This document shows positions 37,759-53,109 of a DNA stretch of 64,000 nt, piece after piece. Source of the stretch: Purshia tridentata (taxonomy: Eukaryota > Streptophyta > Magnoliopsida > Rosales > Rosaceae). Position numbers and translations under genes: made by a program. Where the stretch lies: NCBI GenBank assembly GCA_003254885.1, contig QANT01000886.1, positions 16,869-80,868 of the forward strand, written 5' to 3'. Each line of letters begins with the position of its first letter. The first letter of the stretch is position 1. Below the pieces are notes generated by a model, which was not told the origin of the DNA, ran no database searches, and saw nothing but the letters and a program-made list of their open reading frames with translations.

Positions 37759-40700
37759 TCACGCCTGGCTATCCCATTTCCACCTTCGTCCTACCTCCTC
37801 AAGTACCTTGGCACGGGCTTGGCTTTTTCTTGCTTCATCCTCTACCCATGATCTGCATCATTGCTTAAAGTCATGAGAACTATATATATCTATGCCATTT
37901 CATCATGTGATTTCAGTTTTGACAAAGCTTTATAGCAATTTCCAGTTGTATGAAATATTTCAGTTTTTGCTTCATCTATGTCCTCCACAAACAGAAAAGT
38001 TAGAGCTACTTAATGGAAAAACATGCTTTTAAAAGAAAAGGTATATATTTTACATGCTCAATACCTAAGAATCCGGACAGCTTCTATCTCAGCTTCAAGT
38101 ATAGATTTCGCATCCAGCATACTTTCCTGCTTGCTCACTAAATCATTCAGCATACCCTGCAAATCACACTGCTCAGCCGCATAAGTAGTCCTCTCAGATG
38201 CAAGCTTTTCTGACATCTCATTGACCTCTTCCTTGAGCCTGAGAAGTAATTGCCTCTGACAGTCCATAGCTGCCTTCTCCTTTAAAAGCTCAGCATAATA
38301 CTTTTCTTGGAAAATCTTCTCCTGTTCCAAATCACTAATGGCAGCTAGATAAGCCTTCTCCACCTCAAAACCCCGGGTTTTCTCAGCATTCAGTTTCTCA
38401 TCCCAAAACTTCTGTATGTCTTCTCTGTCAAGCAACTCAGACTTGATATCTTCCATCTCAGCCTTCCTTGCAAACCTTTCAGCTTCTAGTCTCAACAATT
38501 CAGCAGAAATTACTTCCGTGATCCTGCCACTTGTCAGTGCTACTGCTGCTTGAGCTTTTGTTGAAGGTTTTTTTGGTTGAAGCCGCTTGCACTGTCCTGC
38601 AAGATAATTATGCCATCGGGTTCTTAATTGTGTAATTTGCCAGCAAAGTTTATAGAAACACAAAAAATGGGCAATACCATAAACTTTTCTGAGCATGCCA
38701 TGGAGTTCTTGTGTGTGCGACTTGTGTATGACTGTAATTGCTAAAATAATTATAGAAACACAGAAAATTGGGAATACCAAAAACTTTTCTGAGTATGCTA
38801 TTTCCCTCGGCCAGCATATCTGTATATAGTCTTGCTGATGCATCTGAACTGATCTCTTTCACATCCATAAAACCTACTATTGTTGTTGATATCTGGACTG
38901 TAAACAAGTCAGATTTTAAAACCTATGACTGAGGATTGAGTATGTGTATTTGAGAAGAAAATACAGAAAGATTACCAATTGATGATAATATTTGAAATCT
39001 TCTTTACCTGCTCTATTATTCCCGGAAGAAAGTCATACTCTAAATGGGCTTTCCAGTCAATCAGATCCAGTCGAGAGATAAACCTACAGCACCATGTATT
39101 ATTTTAAAGCATAAAATGGAATTCAAATATGTTAAAGAAGACGTCTTTTTTTATGAGAAGAATTCAAATAAGATGTCAAGCACACATTGTACCTCTCAGG
39201 GGAAAATAAGATGTCCCCATGGCTTTTTAAATCATCATCAGTGGAGCTCTTCTGTGATAACTTGCTGGGAATAACACCAGCCTCTGCCAGGGCTTAGGGA
39301 CAAGATTCAGAAGCACAGATTCAAACTTCCACCCTTGTCAAACAAAGGCCCACCAAATAGCAGGTAAAAGGATCAATCCTTACCTTGAATGGACCTAAAA
39401 TCTTGGTCTTCAACACTCACATCAGCAAATGCAGAAATTAGGGACCCAGCAAGTGAAGCTGATGGGGCAAGCCGGTGCTTCACATTCCTATCAGTCAAAT
39501 TAAGAGGTATCTAAGGAAGACCATACTAAAGCATCTCAATGATAACAGATAAAAGATTTTTCAAGTCATGTATGGATAAATTACTACCTTTCCAATGATG
39601 AGTTTATTCGAACTAGCCATCTAGCGTATTCCCTTCTAGTACACAACTCATCAGCCTTGACATCATCTTCAATAATCTGTATACCTTAATTACAATTGAG
39701 ATATTCATGCTCAGAACTGGACCCAAAGCTTTGGTCACATTAATACACCATTTCAACACAAAATTTAATGAAAAGAATTATTCGTGATTGCAAAAGTTCA
39801 AGAATGTAAGACATCTTACTGATAGGAAGCAGTAAATTAAATTTTAAATAAGCAAATAAAGGTTGAAAATCCCTCAGTGATTTAAAAATACTGTTTGTAC
39901 ACTGTTCAACAATAAACTTGCTATCGGTGGGTATGCAACTGCAGCAACTTGTATCTCAGCACTGCTCAGTCATACTTTGGAGTCACTTAGGAATTGAAAT
40001 CAATAAAAAGTAAGAAGCAAAAGCAGAAAGACCCAGTACAGACTTGGCAGCATTCAATAAAGAAACACACCTTCAGTTTCTTCAAAACTGTCAAAGCTTC
40101 CTGTTGAGTAGAATCCACAGCAACCTGGATTATAATGCGGTCAAGCTTCTCCATAGGTGCTGAATGATACAAAAGACAAATGAGAAAATCTCCAGGGAAA
40201 CTAGTAAATATGAAGACATTTTGAAATAGAATCGAGGGAGCTAATCATAGGATGTTTCTCAGAATATGTTCAATACATAAATAGATGATATAGCTTAAAA
40301 AATGTTCAATTTGATGTACCTGAAGTAGCTTTTTTGCCATCAGTAACTGAGATAGTCTCCGGACTTGCCTCTGCGACTGTGGCATTGCCATCCACAGCTC
40401 CATTGTCCGTGGATTTGGTATCCGCTGGACTTAATATCCCGTGAAGAGCATGCAATGGGCTCGTAATTTGAAACTTAAAACCTACATAAATAGAACAATG
40501 TAGCATGCCCAATAACCAATTTAGAAAATGCCCGATTAAACGAACTACTAAACTTACTACACTTAATATAAGTAAACCAAAATAACCCAATTCAACAACC
40601 CATTCACTAAAAGGGAAAATTAATCACTAATAATTTTTCTAAAGGCCCAAAAAGCGAAAATGCAGACCTTTTCTGGATAGCGAGAAGTGAGCAATGGCAG

Positions 40701-41123
40701 CGACTATAACAGCCACTGAAACCCCAATACCCCCAATCAAAAATGCTGGCAATCCTGCAAAAATAAAAGGTAAAATAAAATAAAAAGCTCAGTTCTTTTT
40801 TCCTTTCTAGGTTTAAAAACGTTGAAATTTATGATCAATTAAATTAAAGAATTGAAATTTTAGGGAAAACCTGGTTTTTTATGGTTAAGCGGAGAGTCGA
40901 CAAGCGCCCAACCGCCACAGTCGTTGTTGGAAGTTTGGTCCGGAGGGAACCATGAAACATCGAGGTTTCGCTGGGCGAGTGAAGCAGAGAGGCGCTGTCT
41001 AGGCCTAAAGGATCTGGGTTTGCAGTAAATTAGGGTTGGGCAGAGAGTACGACGTCGTAAAATGGAGGAAGTGTAAGTGGTAAGGAAGAGAGAAGAAGGA
41101 GGAGATGCACAAGAAGAGCACAT
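37759..41123 (-). CDS. Plastid SLH-domain coiled-coil protein (At3g25680-like)
   Basis: Eleven exons join in frame: 40871-41123, 40668-40754, 40320-40481, 40071-40159, 39588-39676, 39384-39487, 39193-39292, 39008-39083, 38778-38892, 38065-38596 and 37759-37852, giving 566 residues. The N terminus (MCSSCASPPSSLF with many Ser/Arg) looks like a transit peptide. Residues about 85-107 (LPAFLIGGIGVSVAVIVAAIAHF) are one membrane span. The middle holds S-layer-homology-like text: EYARWLVRINSSLERN, RLAPSASLAGSLISAFADV and IQALAEAGVIPSKLS. The last third is a charged coiled coil rich in Glu and Lys. SLH modules bind cell-wall polymers in bacteria; in plant plastids their ligand is unknown. It lies directly upstream of CHUP1 on the same strand. 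Confidence 0.9.
38651..38800. repeat. Direct repeat copying the exon 9/intron 9 boundary
   Basis: The 50 bp at 38651-38700 match 38751-38800 at 44 of 50 positions, offset by exactly 100 bp. The second block covers the last 23 bp of exon 9 and its donor on the minus strand. The first block therefore puts a second exon end and a second GTATT donor inside the intron. Confidence 0.85.
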
Positions 41124-41323
41124 AATTAATTTGTGGGTGACACGAGATTTGGGGATTAGGGTTAGGACTAAGAAGAGACAGGGAAGTGAGAAATGCTAGA
41201 GCTCTGTAATTGGAGAGAGAGAGAAAGAGAGAGACGGATGATTTTAAGGTCGGAGACCGGGAAATGGGAAGTAGAGGTGGCACTGTGGCAGTGTATCTGT
41301 TTGGTCGTGGGATATATATTTTA

Positions 41324-41570
41324 CAATAATGCTATTCTTATCATATTTTTATACCATGTTTATTGTACCATCTTACGTATCATTATTGTATTGTCAAGGT
41401 ATTTTTATTTTTATTTTTTTAGTGTCCAATATATAAATATTAATGCTATTCTTATCATATTTTTATACCATGTTTATTTATTTTTTTTTTATTTTTTTAG
41501 TGTCCAATATATAAATATTATATAAATTATCATATAAAATAGTATAAAAATATAATAAATATAGCATTAT
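41324..41570. mobile_element. MITE-like element with terminal inverted repeats
   Basis: The left end (aataatgctattcttatcatatttttatacc) is mirrored at the right end, where the reverse complement reads aataatgctatatttattatatttttatac. Inside, the segments attcttatcatatttttata and tttagtgtccaatatataaa are each repeated directly. Similar tatatatttta text lies just outside both ends and may be the target duplication. The superfamily is not identifiable. Confidence 0.6.
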
Positions 41571-41824
41571 TATATATTTTAATCTTAAAAAATAAAATGT
41601 TAAAAATTTTACAAAAAATAAAATAAAATGTTAAAAAAATTCAAGGGTTTCAAATTAATTTTTTTTTGTGTCAATAAAATAACTTAAATACATCATTATT
41701 ATTTTAACGTAATTGTCGGCTATGATTATTACTTATCAAGATTGACCACGTAATTGCAAATTATGATGAGCATTTGAACACACCATAAAACCAAAATCCA
41801 TAGACACACATCATCTATACAATT

Positions 41825-41892
41825 AAAGATCTTATGTATTTAGTGGTCAAAAAAAAAAAAAAAAANAAAAAAAAAAAAGATCTTATGTATTT
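41825..41892 (+). mobile_element. Micro-retroposon: agtggtc + poly(A), 17-bp perfect TSD
   Basis: The 17-mer aaagatcttatgtattt at 41825-41841 is repeated exactly at 41876-41892. Between them are agtggtc and a long A run that includes the undetermined base at 41866. It has the same architecture as the insertion at 25020. An assembly join through the homopolymer is an alternative explanation for both the repeat and the N. Confidence 0.55.
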
Positions 41893-42015
41893 GCTTATTG
41901 ATTTTGGTGAGAATTTCGAACTTGAATTATTGTGAAAAGAAATATAAATAATGAACAAGATATACATACACATCAACTTGAGAATGCATTATTATAAAGA
42001 CAACAGAAGAATGTA

Positions 42016-43581
42016 TTAATTAGACAGGGATTTTTTGGTATCTGAGTAAATGAGTTTAGTTTGAAAGGCTTGGGACTTGGGTGATACAGCGGCCAATATT
42101 ACAATGCCACTGAGCAATGCCAGCCCCAAACCTAAACAATTAACAACCAAGGACTCTGGACAGTGTTTGGATACATTCCTCCTTGTTTGTAAGAATGTCA
42201 ACTTCTCCAAAAGCCCAGTTTCTGCTGTGGCCACAGCTAAACCATAAGTGTAGAGTCCAAGGAAGATGTGCCAAGGCAACACCCTTAGCCTTACTGTGCG
42301 CACTTCCCCTCTATGCCAGAAGCTCAGGAAACCCATCAACCACTGCAATCAGAAATCTAATAACATCAGCCACAGATTTAATTTTCAAATATTAAAATTT
42401 GTTATTTTGACTATTTTCTTTCTTTTCTCTGTTTTTTTAGTTTATTTCTTTATTGGGTGGGCTTCCTTCTGGCCCATTTGATGAATTATTTTCATTGATA
42501 ATCTGATTGAAATGGCCTACATGCTTCCCATAATATACAAGTATCCTAAGCATCTCTGCTTAATGATAATATTGAAATTGCCAGACTTTTGTCATCAAGT
42601 TATTAAAGATAGAGTCCAATATTAACACAATAATTAATTATGTATCTTAAATATGTGTTCTGAATTACCATCAATTGGAAAAAAAATCCAAATAAAACTT
42701 AGAAAGTTAGAACTTGAGTTTCTTTTTTAATGAAACTCAGGGAGAGGGACCACAAATGGCATCACTACCTCTTTACGTGTCACCTATGATCACTATCCCC
42801 CATAAGGATTAAATAATAATAATAATGCACTTTCCCAGGAAACAAACACTTTGTTAATCTAATCCCAATATTTTTTTTTGGCCAGGGAATCTAATGCCAA
42901 TATTAGTTTACAGAAAACCAAAAATATGAGTTAATTTAGAAGTATGAAGAACAGACCTGAGCTCCAAACAAGAGAATGCAGATCAAACCCATCCAAGAAT
43001 GCAGACTATAGAAATTAGCCACAATACCATTCTGCCCTTGAAACTTTGTCCAAATTCCAAAGATCCCAGAAGCCAAAGCCACGCCTTGAAGACACAAATG
43101 TACTGATTTCTTCAAACTCCTTGAACCAGGCAACCACCTATGTACCAGAATCGCTGGGGCCAAAAAAAAAACTCAAAACCCAACTAATAAAAATGCTTCC
43201 TTTATCAATTAAAGGGTCTACTTTTTTTATCAAAAAAACTTATTGGTTCTGCCAGTACCTTCTCCGCTAATAATAATAAAGCCAATGACCATGAACAGAG
43301 GATGAAGAACCTGGAAAAACAAGAACAACCCACATCAGCTTTGGCCTCAAAAATTGAGAATCTTTCTGGGTTTTCAGAGCAATTTAAGAAATGTGAAGAG
43401 GAAAAGTGGAGAGGGTACATACTGCATAGGTGAGGCCCTGGTCTTCTTGGGAGGAAGAGTGAGGAAGAAAGCTGGACTTGAAGGACAAAGCCCAAAATAG
43501 GACCAGCACTGCAACTAGAAGCCCTGAGATCCTGGCAAAGAAAAGCACTGGGACTAGTGAAGTAGACATTGAAGAGGCCAT
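42016..43581 (-). CDS. CYB561: Cytochrome b561 (ascorbate-dependent ferrireductase type)
   Basis: Four exons join in frame: 43423-43581, 43259-43310, 42957-43153 and 42016-42342, giving 244 residues. Several hydrophobic spans are visible, fitting the six-helix fold. Four conserved haem-ligand histidines stand at the expected spacing: H56 (LHPLFMVIG), H89 (SVHLCLQG), H122 (LHSWMGL) and H161 (PWHIFLG). Two b haems would carry electrons from cytosolic ascorbate across a membrane, usually the tonoplast or plasma membrane, to monodehydroascorbate or ferric chelates. The closest recalled counterpart is At1g26100 (probable transmembrane ascorbate ferrireductase 4). In Arabidopsis it lies beside the ArsA-like gene, whereas here CHUP1 and the SLH gene intervene. 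Confidence 0.94.
42856..42904 (-). mobile_element. Micro-retroposon: ccctggcc + A7, 17-bp TSD, in b561 intron
   Basis: aatctaatcccaatatt (42856-42872) recurs with one mismatch at 42888-42904. The 15 bp between read CCCTGGCC followed by A7 on the minus strand, and the A run is longer when the shared T's are counted. The insert sits inside the last intron of the cytochrome b561 gene, and its GGCC-A(n) end matches the insertion at 25020. Confidence 0.6.
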
Positions 43582-44423
43582 GGTTCATGCAGAGCTCAGT
43601 CACAGTGTAAGTGGTAGAAGCCTTTTATTTTATCTACCGACAGCTGAGCTCTAGATCTACACTGATACTACCCATTTTGAGTAAAGGAATTTCCTTTTTG
43701 GAATTCTTTACGTAGAAAAAGTGGCATTGACTCAGATGTCCCACTAGAGGAGGGTACCCCATTGCACTATCTATTATTATTAATTTTTTGTTTGCTTTAT
43801 AATCTCTGTTACGGATAAAAGTGAGTTTGACACGTTTGTGTCCTGTTTCAGCATTAATGTGGAGTAAATCAAGATGCTTTGTCAAACTATATAGTACTTG
43901 GTTCAAGACACATAATGTTACAATACACAAAAGACTTCATAGAATTGAGTGAGAGGCACTTAAATTGCTCCGGGCACTGTGGTCATTAAAACTCTTTTTG
44001 AGTGTGTATGACTCCTCTGTTTTAATCTCTGTTGAGTGTCTGCTACTACGCACATGATGCAGAAATTTTTCAATAACCCTGGATTAATGCAGAGGGACTT
44101 TGTCCATTATTTATATGTGTGAGTTTGTCTATTGTTGATATGTGATGCAGTAACAGACAACAATCTATAAAATACGAGTTGATGTGTGGTACAGACAAAA
44201 TGTATAAATTAGGTGTTCATCTGTTGAGTTATCTAAATCTTAATGGAACACTTTGGTCCTAATCTAACAAAGACCACCTGATTTCTTTCCAAAATTGCAT
44301 TGCATGTATATTAGTGCTATTTCACACAGTAATATGACTTTGTCCACTTTGAATTACCATTCTATGGAATGATGTAAATCAGTTAATAATAAGCGATTTA
44401 ATCAAAACAAGATTAATTTATTT

Positions 44424-44606
44424 TCAGTTGAAATTAAAAACTGCCATGGCAACACCTTGCACTTTTGTGCCTGACTTGTCCAAAGGTATTGCTTGGACAA
44501 CCCTTACAGATTTTTCCAAGTCAATGATCACCTGCCTGTAAGAATATGCTACATATCCACCCTTGAGTAGAAGGAACTGTCTATTGATTCTGTCAAACTG
44601 ACTCAA
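44424..44606 (-). pseudogene. Unassigned protein-like fragment, no ATG
   Basis: About 60 codons read QFDRINRQFLLLKGGYVAY, then RQVIIDLEKSVRVVQAIPL and finally KVQGVAMAVFNFN before a stop. The composition looks like a real globular C terminus and not AT-rich noise. There is no ATG and no obvious upstream exon. I do not recognise the family. It may be the last exon of a decayed gene. Confidence 0.3.
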
Positions 44607-44694
44607 AGCATTTTCGTCATTGACGGTGTGTGGTGGGTTTCTGTTGGGGCAGGCCCTTTTGCAAGTCTACCAAAATTTGAAGAAGAGTTTTGTT
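44604..44694 (+). repeat. Diverged copy of the dioxygenase 3' flank
   Basis: The segment from caaagcattttc to gttttgttta matches 47817-47915 at roughly 80 percent, including the block cttttgcaagtctaccaaaatttga against cttttacaagtctaccaaaatttga. At the second site it begins about 28 bp after the dioxygenase stop. It may be the 3' end of a lost tandem copy or a small dispersed repeat. Confidence 0.65.
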
Positions 44695-45861
44695 TACTCC
44701 TGTCACCGTAGAAAAGTGTTGCCTGCAGCTACCTGCAAGAAAAATAGAAGCCTCCACATGGCTTTCAGTCTTTGCCTGCCAATTAGCCTCAAAGAATTAC
44801 CTTTCTGATCCATAGCCCATCAAATTGCCAAGTGAGGAGGGATGAAAATGAAATGATCATGTCATCCGGATAAGGCTGAACTGCATAGGACAGAAACTGG
44901 TCACGGGAGGTTCCTGTACTAATTAAAACCACATAGGCTTAATTAGGTGGTGAAGTTACCAATTGCTCCCGTTTTGTCTCTTATCATAATGAATGTAGTC
45001 ATTGTGACTTTACTAATAAATTATTAATATGCAAGGCCGGCTTAGATTACTCCTAGACAGAGATTGTCAACTTGCTCCTGTAGGTTTGCAGTTCACTTAG
45101 CCCTTAACGTCTGGCCAACAAGGTAGTAATATTCACGTATATATCAAGGACTTCAAAGATAGAGAAGCTTTGGGGTTAAAGTTGAAACAATGAAGTTACA
45201 AATCAGACAAAGCTAGCTCTGTCTGTGATAGCAGACAGAGCTTGTATTAAATGGAGAAAATGTTCCATGTATTTTGCTACCTAGCTAATATTACATAACA
45301 AAGAACAGGTAATGGGTAATTTTCTTTCTTCTTTCATTTTTGTTTTACTATATGGCTCTGTACTCATGGATAACTTGGACGGCTAAACCCTGGTAAAATA
45401 GCTCCACTGAAAATTAATGTCAGGCTCTAAGACACTGCAGCTTTTATAAATTGTTAATTATCTGCCTAAGTTCCCTAAGTGTGTGTGTGTATATATATAT
45501 ATTTATTTATGTTTCTGTATTTTCATATAGTATTTTCGGAGTAGCTGACTTAGTAGTCACACATTATTTATAAAAGTCTCAAAATTGAGGTACCACCTCC
45601 CTCTCCAATCGTAACTAATAAAAAAGAAAAAATATTTCATATTAATTACCCTATAGTAGATTGTAGCCCAAGAAATTCACAAAACTTCACACAACACGAC
45701 ATACAAAGAATCTAAAATTAGTCATGACAAATAGACAAAGCCCGTCCATTAGATACCATCCATATGAAGTAGCCAGCTAGCAAACCATCTTACCACCACT
45801 ACTACATATACCCCCATTGAATTAATCTCCTCATAAACCAGATAAACACAGAGGAATAGAC

Positions 45862-45868
<7 letters not shown>

Positions 45869-45906
<38 letters not shown>
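45869..45906. repeat. (AG)19 microsatellite in dioxygenase 5' leader
   Basis: An uninterrupted AG run of 38 bp ends 10 bp upstream of the ATG at 45917, so it is almost certainly transcribed in the 5' UTR. GA/CT tracts in plant leaders can bind BPC/GAGA factors and are highly variable in length. Confidence 0.9.
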
Positions 45907-45914
<8 letters not shown>

Positions 45915-45916
45915 TT

Positions 45917-47789
45917 ATGGAACACTTGAGCAAGTACTTCAAAGTGGGGAAATGTGAAGGGCAAAAGGTGGTGGATGGTGAAACCATGCCACTAGTGCTG
46001 CAACCTACAGAAGCCAATGAGAATGATGTGGAGTCCCTTATTTTGGCTTTGAAGAAGAACAAGGACTGGTTTGAGCAGATGATTATCAAGAACAGTGCAG
46101 TCCTCCTAAGGGGTTTCGATGTCAGGAATGCAGAGGAGTTCAACGATATTGTCGAAACATTCGGCTGGGATGATATTCGTTATGTTGGGCCGGCACCCCG
46201 GACACATGTGCACAAGCGAGTATGGACTGCCAATGAAGGACCTCTTTCAGAATTCATATACTATCACCATGAGATGGTGTTGGTAAGCGCATATATATTA
46301 ACTTCTAAGTTACTTAATTGAAATGCTACCTTATTATGCCAAGAACATCAGATAACTAATGCCCTCTTTCTGTTAGTTAGCTGCAAAATCAGTAGCTGAG
46401 TGTGTGATCTATTTTGTTATTAAGTGTGTGTGTTAGCAGCAACATCAACCTATACTCTTCTTTTCAGAAAAATCTTCAAGGTAATGATATCATAGGAAAG
46501 TCAGTTTTCAGAGCTTTCGGTTCTTCTAACTTTCTTCAAACCAACCAAAGACTGAATGTACAATTTTTCAAATCTGATCGATCACCAAGAAGTAATACTA
46601 ATACAACATCAATTGTTAGATTCTTTGATGAGATCACTGTTTGATGACCAATAAGCCTATAATAGAATGTAATCATACTTGGTCATTACTACCATATGAT
46701 ATTCTTAATTGAGTTGAGTCATAACACATTTTCGAATGAATTCTTTAATCTAAGTCAAACATAAACTCAGTCAAACCTAATATCAACTAGTATATCATTT
46801 TTATGCACCACATATATTAATGGGGGTTCTGTGTTGATGCAAAGGATTAAGCATATACTAGATTTGTTAATTCTTACACCCTAACATCATTCATTCATTA
46901 AACTATATATGTATTCAAATGTAATACAATCTCAGTTACCTTACACTTTCAAACAATTCTAATCCAAAGAGTTGACCCAATATTGGCGCATCTGCAACTT
47001 AATAAGCTCTTCTTAATATTTAACCTTACTTTTACTGTGTAACTAATAATTAACCAGATTAAGGAATATCCCAAAAAAGTGATCCTATTCTGTGAGACAC
47101 CACCACCGGAAGGCGGAGAAACACCATTTGTTCCAAGCTTCCGAGTAACAGAAAGGATGCTGAAGGAGTTCCCAGAAACTGTAGAAGAAATGGATGCAAA
47201 TGGGTTGAAGTACAGTTTCACAGCTCTTAGTAAGAACAGTACAGGTTCTATGAGGGGTAGGGGTTGGGAGGATGCTTTTGGCACATCAGACCGTGCAGAA
47301 GCTGAGAGAAGGTATGTACATAAAAGATACCTTCCAATGTAAACGAAAGAAAAACAACAGAAAGACTTAGTAACTAAAAAGCCTAAGGTAATTAATGAAG
47401 ATGCTGATCTAACTATATACGAAAATATATGTTGTGACTGCAGGGCTAATGCCTTAGGCATGGACGTTGAGTGGCTCTCAGATGGTGCAATTAAGACAAC
47501 ATTGGGGCCAAGGTCGCTAACGAAGGTTTTTGAAGGAAGAAAAGGAAGAAGAATGTGGTTCAACACAGTTGTAGGCATGCATGGGAAGGAGCACAGCTCG
47601 GCCATGATGGCCAACGGAACGGAGATTCCAGAAAATGTGGTGAAGAGATGTGAAGATATAATTGAAGAAGAAAGTATCCAATTTAAGTGGGAGAAGGGTG
47701 ATGTTCTCTTCTTTGATAACTTGGCTTTGCTCCATGGAAGAAGGCCTTCTCTTCCTCCCAGGAGAGTCTTGGTAGCCACATGCAAGTAG
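45917..47789 (+). CDS. TauD/clavaminate synthase-like Fe(II)/2OG dioxygenase
   Basis: Three exons join in frame: 45917-46282, 47058-47311 and 47444-47789, giving 321 residues, close to the about 330 of Arabidopsis At3g21360. The iron ligands are visible: H117-x-E119 in YYHHEM and the distal H304 in LLHGRRP. Arg313/Arg314, about ten residues later, is the likely 2-oxoglutarate carboxylate contact. The His-x-Glu triad, in place of His-x-Asp, is a known feature of the plant clavaminate-synthase-like group. The conserved FCETPPPEGGETPFV and GRKGRRMWFNTVVGMHG blocks are also present. There is no signal peptide, so it should be cytosolic. The natural substrate is unknown. The 775-bp first intron shows no other gene. 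Confidence 0.92.
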
Positions 47790-48572
47790 TGATCTGGGTA
47801 TTATAATAAACATGCCCAAAGCATTTTCCTTATTGATGGTCTGTGAACTGTTGTGGGATTTTGTTTGGGGGCAGACCCTTTTACAAGTCTACCAAAATTT
47901 GAAAGAGCTTTGTTTATTATGCCATGCAAATTAATATGTTTAAGTATTTGGACATACTGTCTAATTAAGCACTGCAATGAAAGACTTGATAGCAAGTTTA
48001 ACTGTTAAATGAATTGCAATACAAAAGAGCAGTCGAGGACTTGTTTATTAGTGACTGATAGAGCGATAGTTTCTCGTCCAGTTGGCAGAGCCGAAGTCTC
48101 GGGCAACCATCATTAAAAAGTGCATCTCTTAATTCTTCAACCTGATTTTGACTTGACCAGTTATACCTGGCAAGCCCTCAACATCCCCATGCCAAATTTT
48201 CCACCTTCAATTTTCCAACGCCAATAATATGTTTTAAACCCATAGCAAACAACGGAATGCCTCCATTGCATCCAGAAACAAAGTAAAATGGGGCCAAAAT
48301 CTAAACTCACGCCTCACAAATATACAAAGTTTTCTATCAATAAGATAAAATTCGAGGCTTCTTGATTAGGTCAATAAGACTGTTAAATCAGGGGAAACAG
48401 ATAAAAGACAATTTGATGCGAAATAAAGAACACATTTCCTTCTATTTATTTTCTGGACAAGTTAAAATACAGAAAACATTAGAACAGCTCCAAATCTGTT
48501 TGTTGTTTCTTGTGGGCCGATGGGGGATTGGGGTTTTACCCAATATAAAACTTCCAGATAACCAAGTGCCAA
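47790..48572. other. Convergent region between dioxygenase and DCP5
   Basis: The 3' flanks of two converging genes. It contains the segment (47817-47915) matched at 44604-44694. No gene is visible. Confidence 0.6.

Positions 48573-53109
<4,537 letters not shown>

Larger units (their letters stand above)
41124..42015. other. Intergenic region upstream of the SLH gene
   Basis: Promoter region of the SLH gene and 3' side of the cytochrome b561 gene. It contains a GA-rich run at 41212-41234, an inverted-repeat element at about 41324-41570 and a poly(A) insertion with the window's only N (41825-41892). Confidence 0.6.
43582..45916. other. Divergent intergenic region, b561 to dioxygenase
   Basis: Promoters of the b561 (-) and dioxygenase (+) genes. 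It holds a protein-like open stretch at 44424-44606 (-), a 90-bp segment at 44604-44694 resembling the dioxygenase 3' flank, an AT/GT run near 45480-45505 and the (AG)n tract directly before the dioxygenase ATG. Confidence 0.55.

Noticed and set aside
46414-46644. 76-codon frame in the dioxygenase first intron
   Set aside because: It lies wholly within an intron supported by in-frame joining of conserved exons, and no homologue is recognised.
46949-47785. 278-codon antisense frame across the dioxygenase
   Set aside because: It is a shadow of conserved dioxygenase exons and crosses their splice sites.
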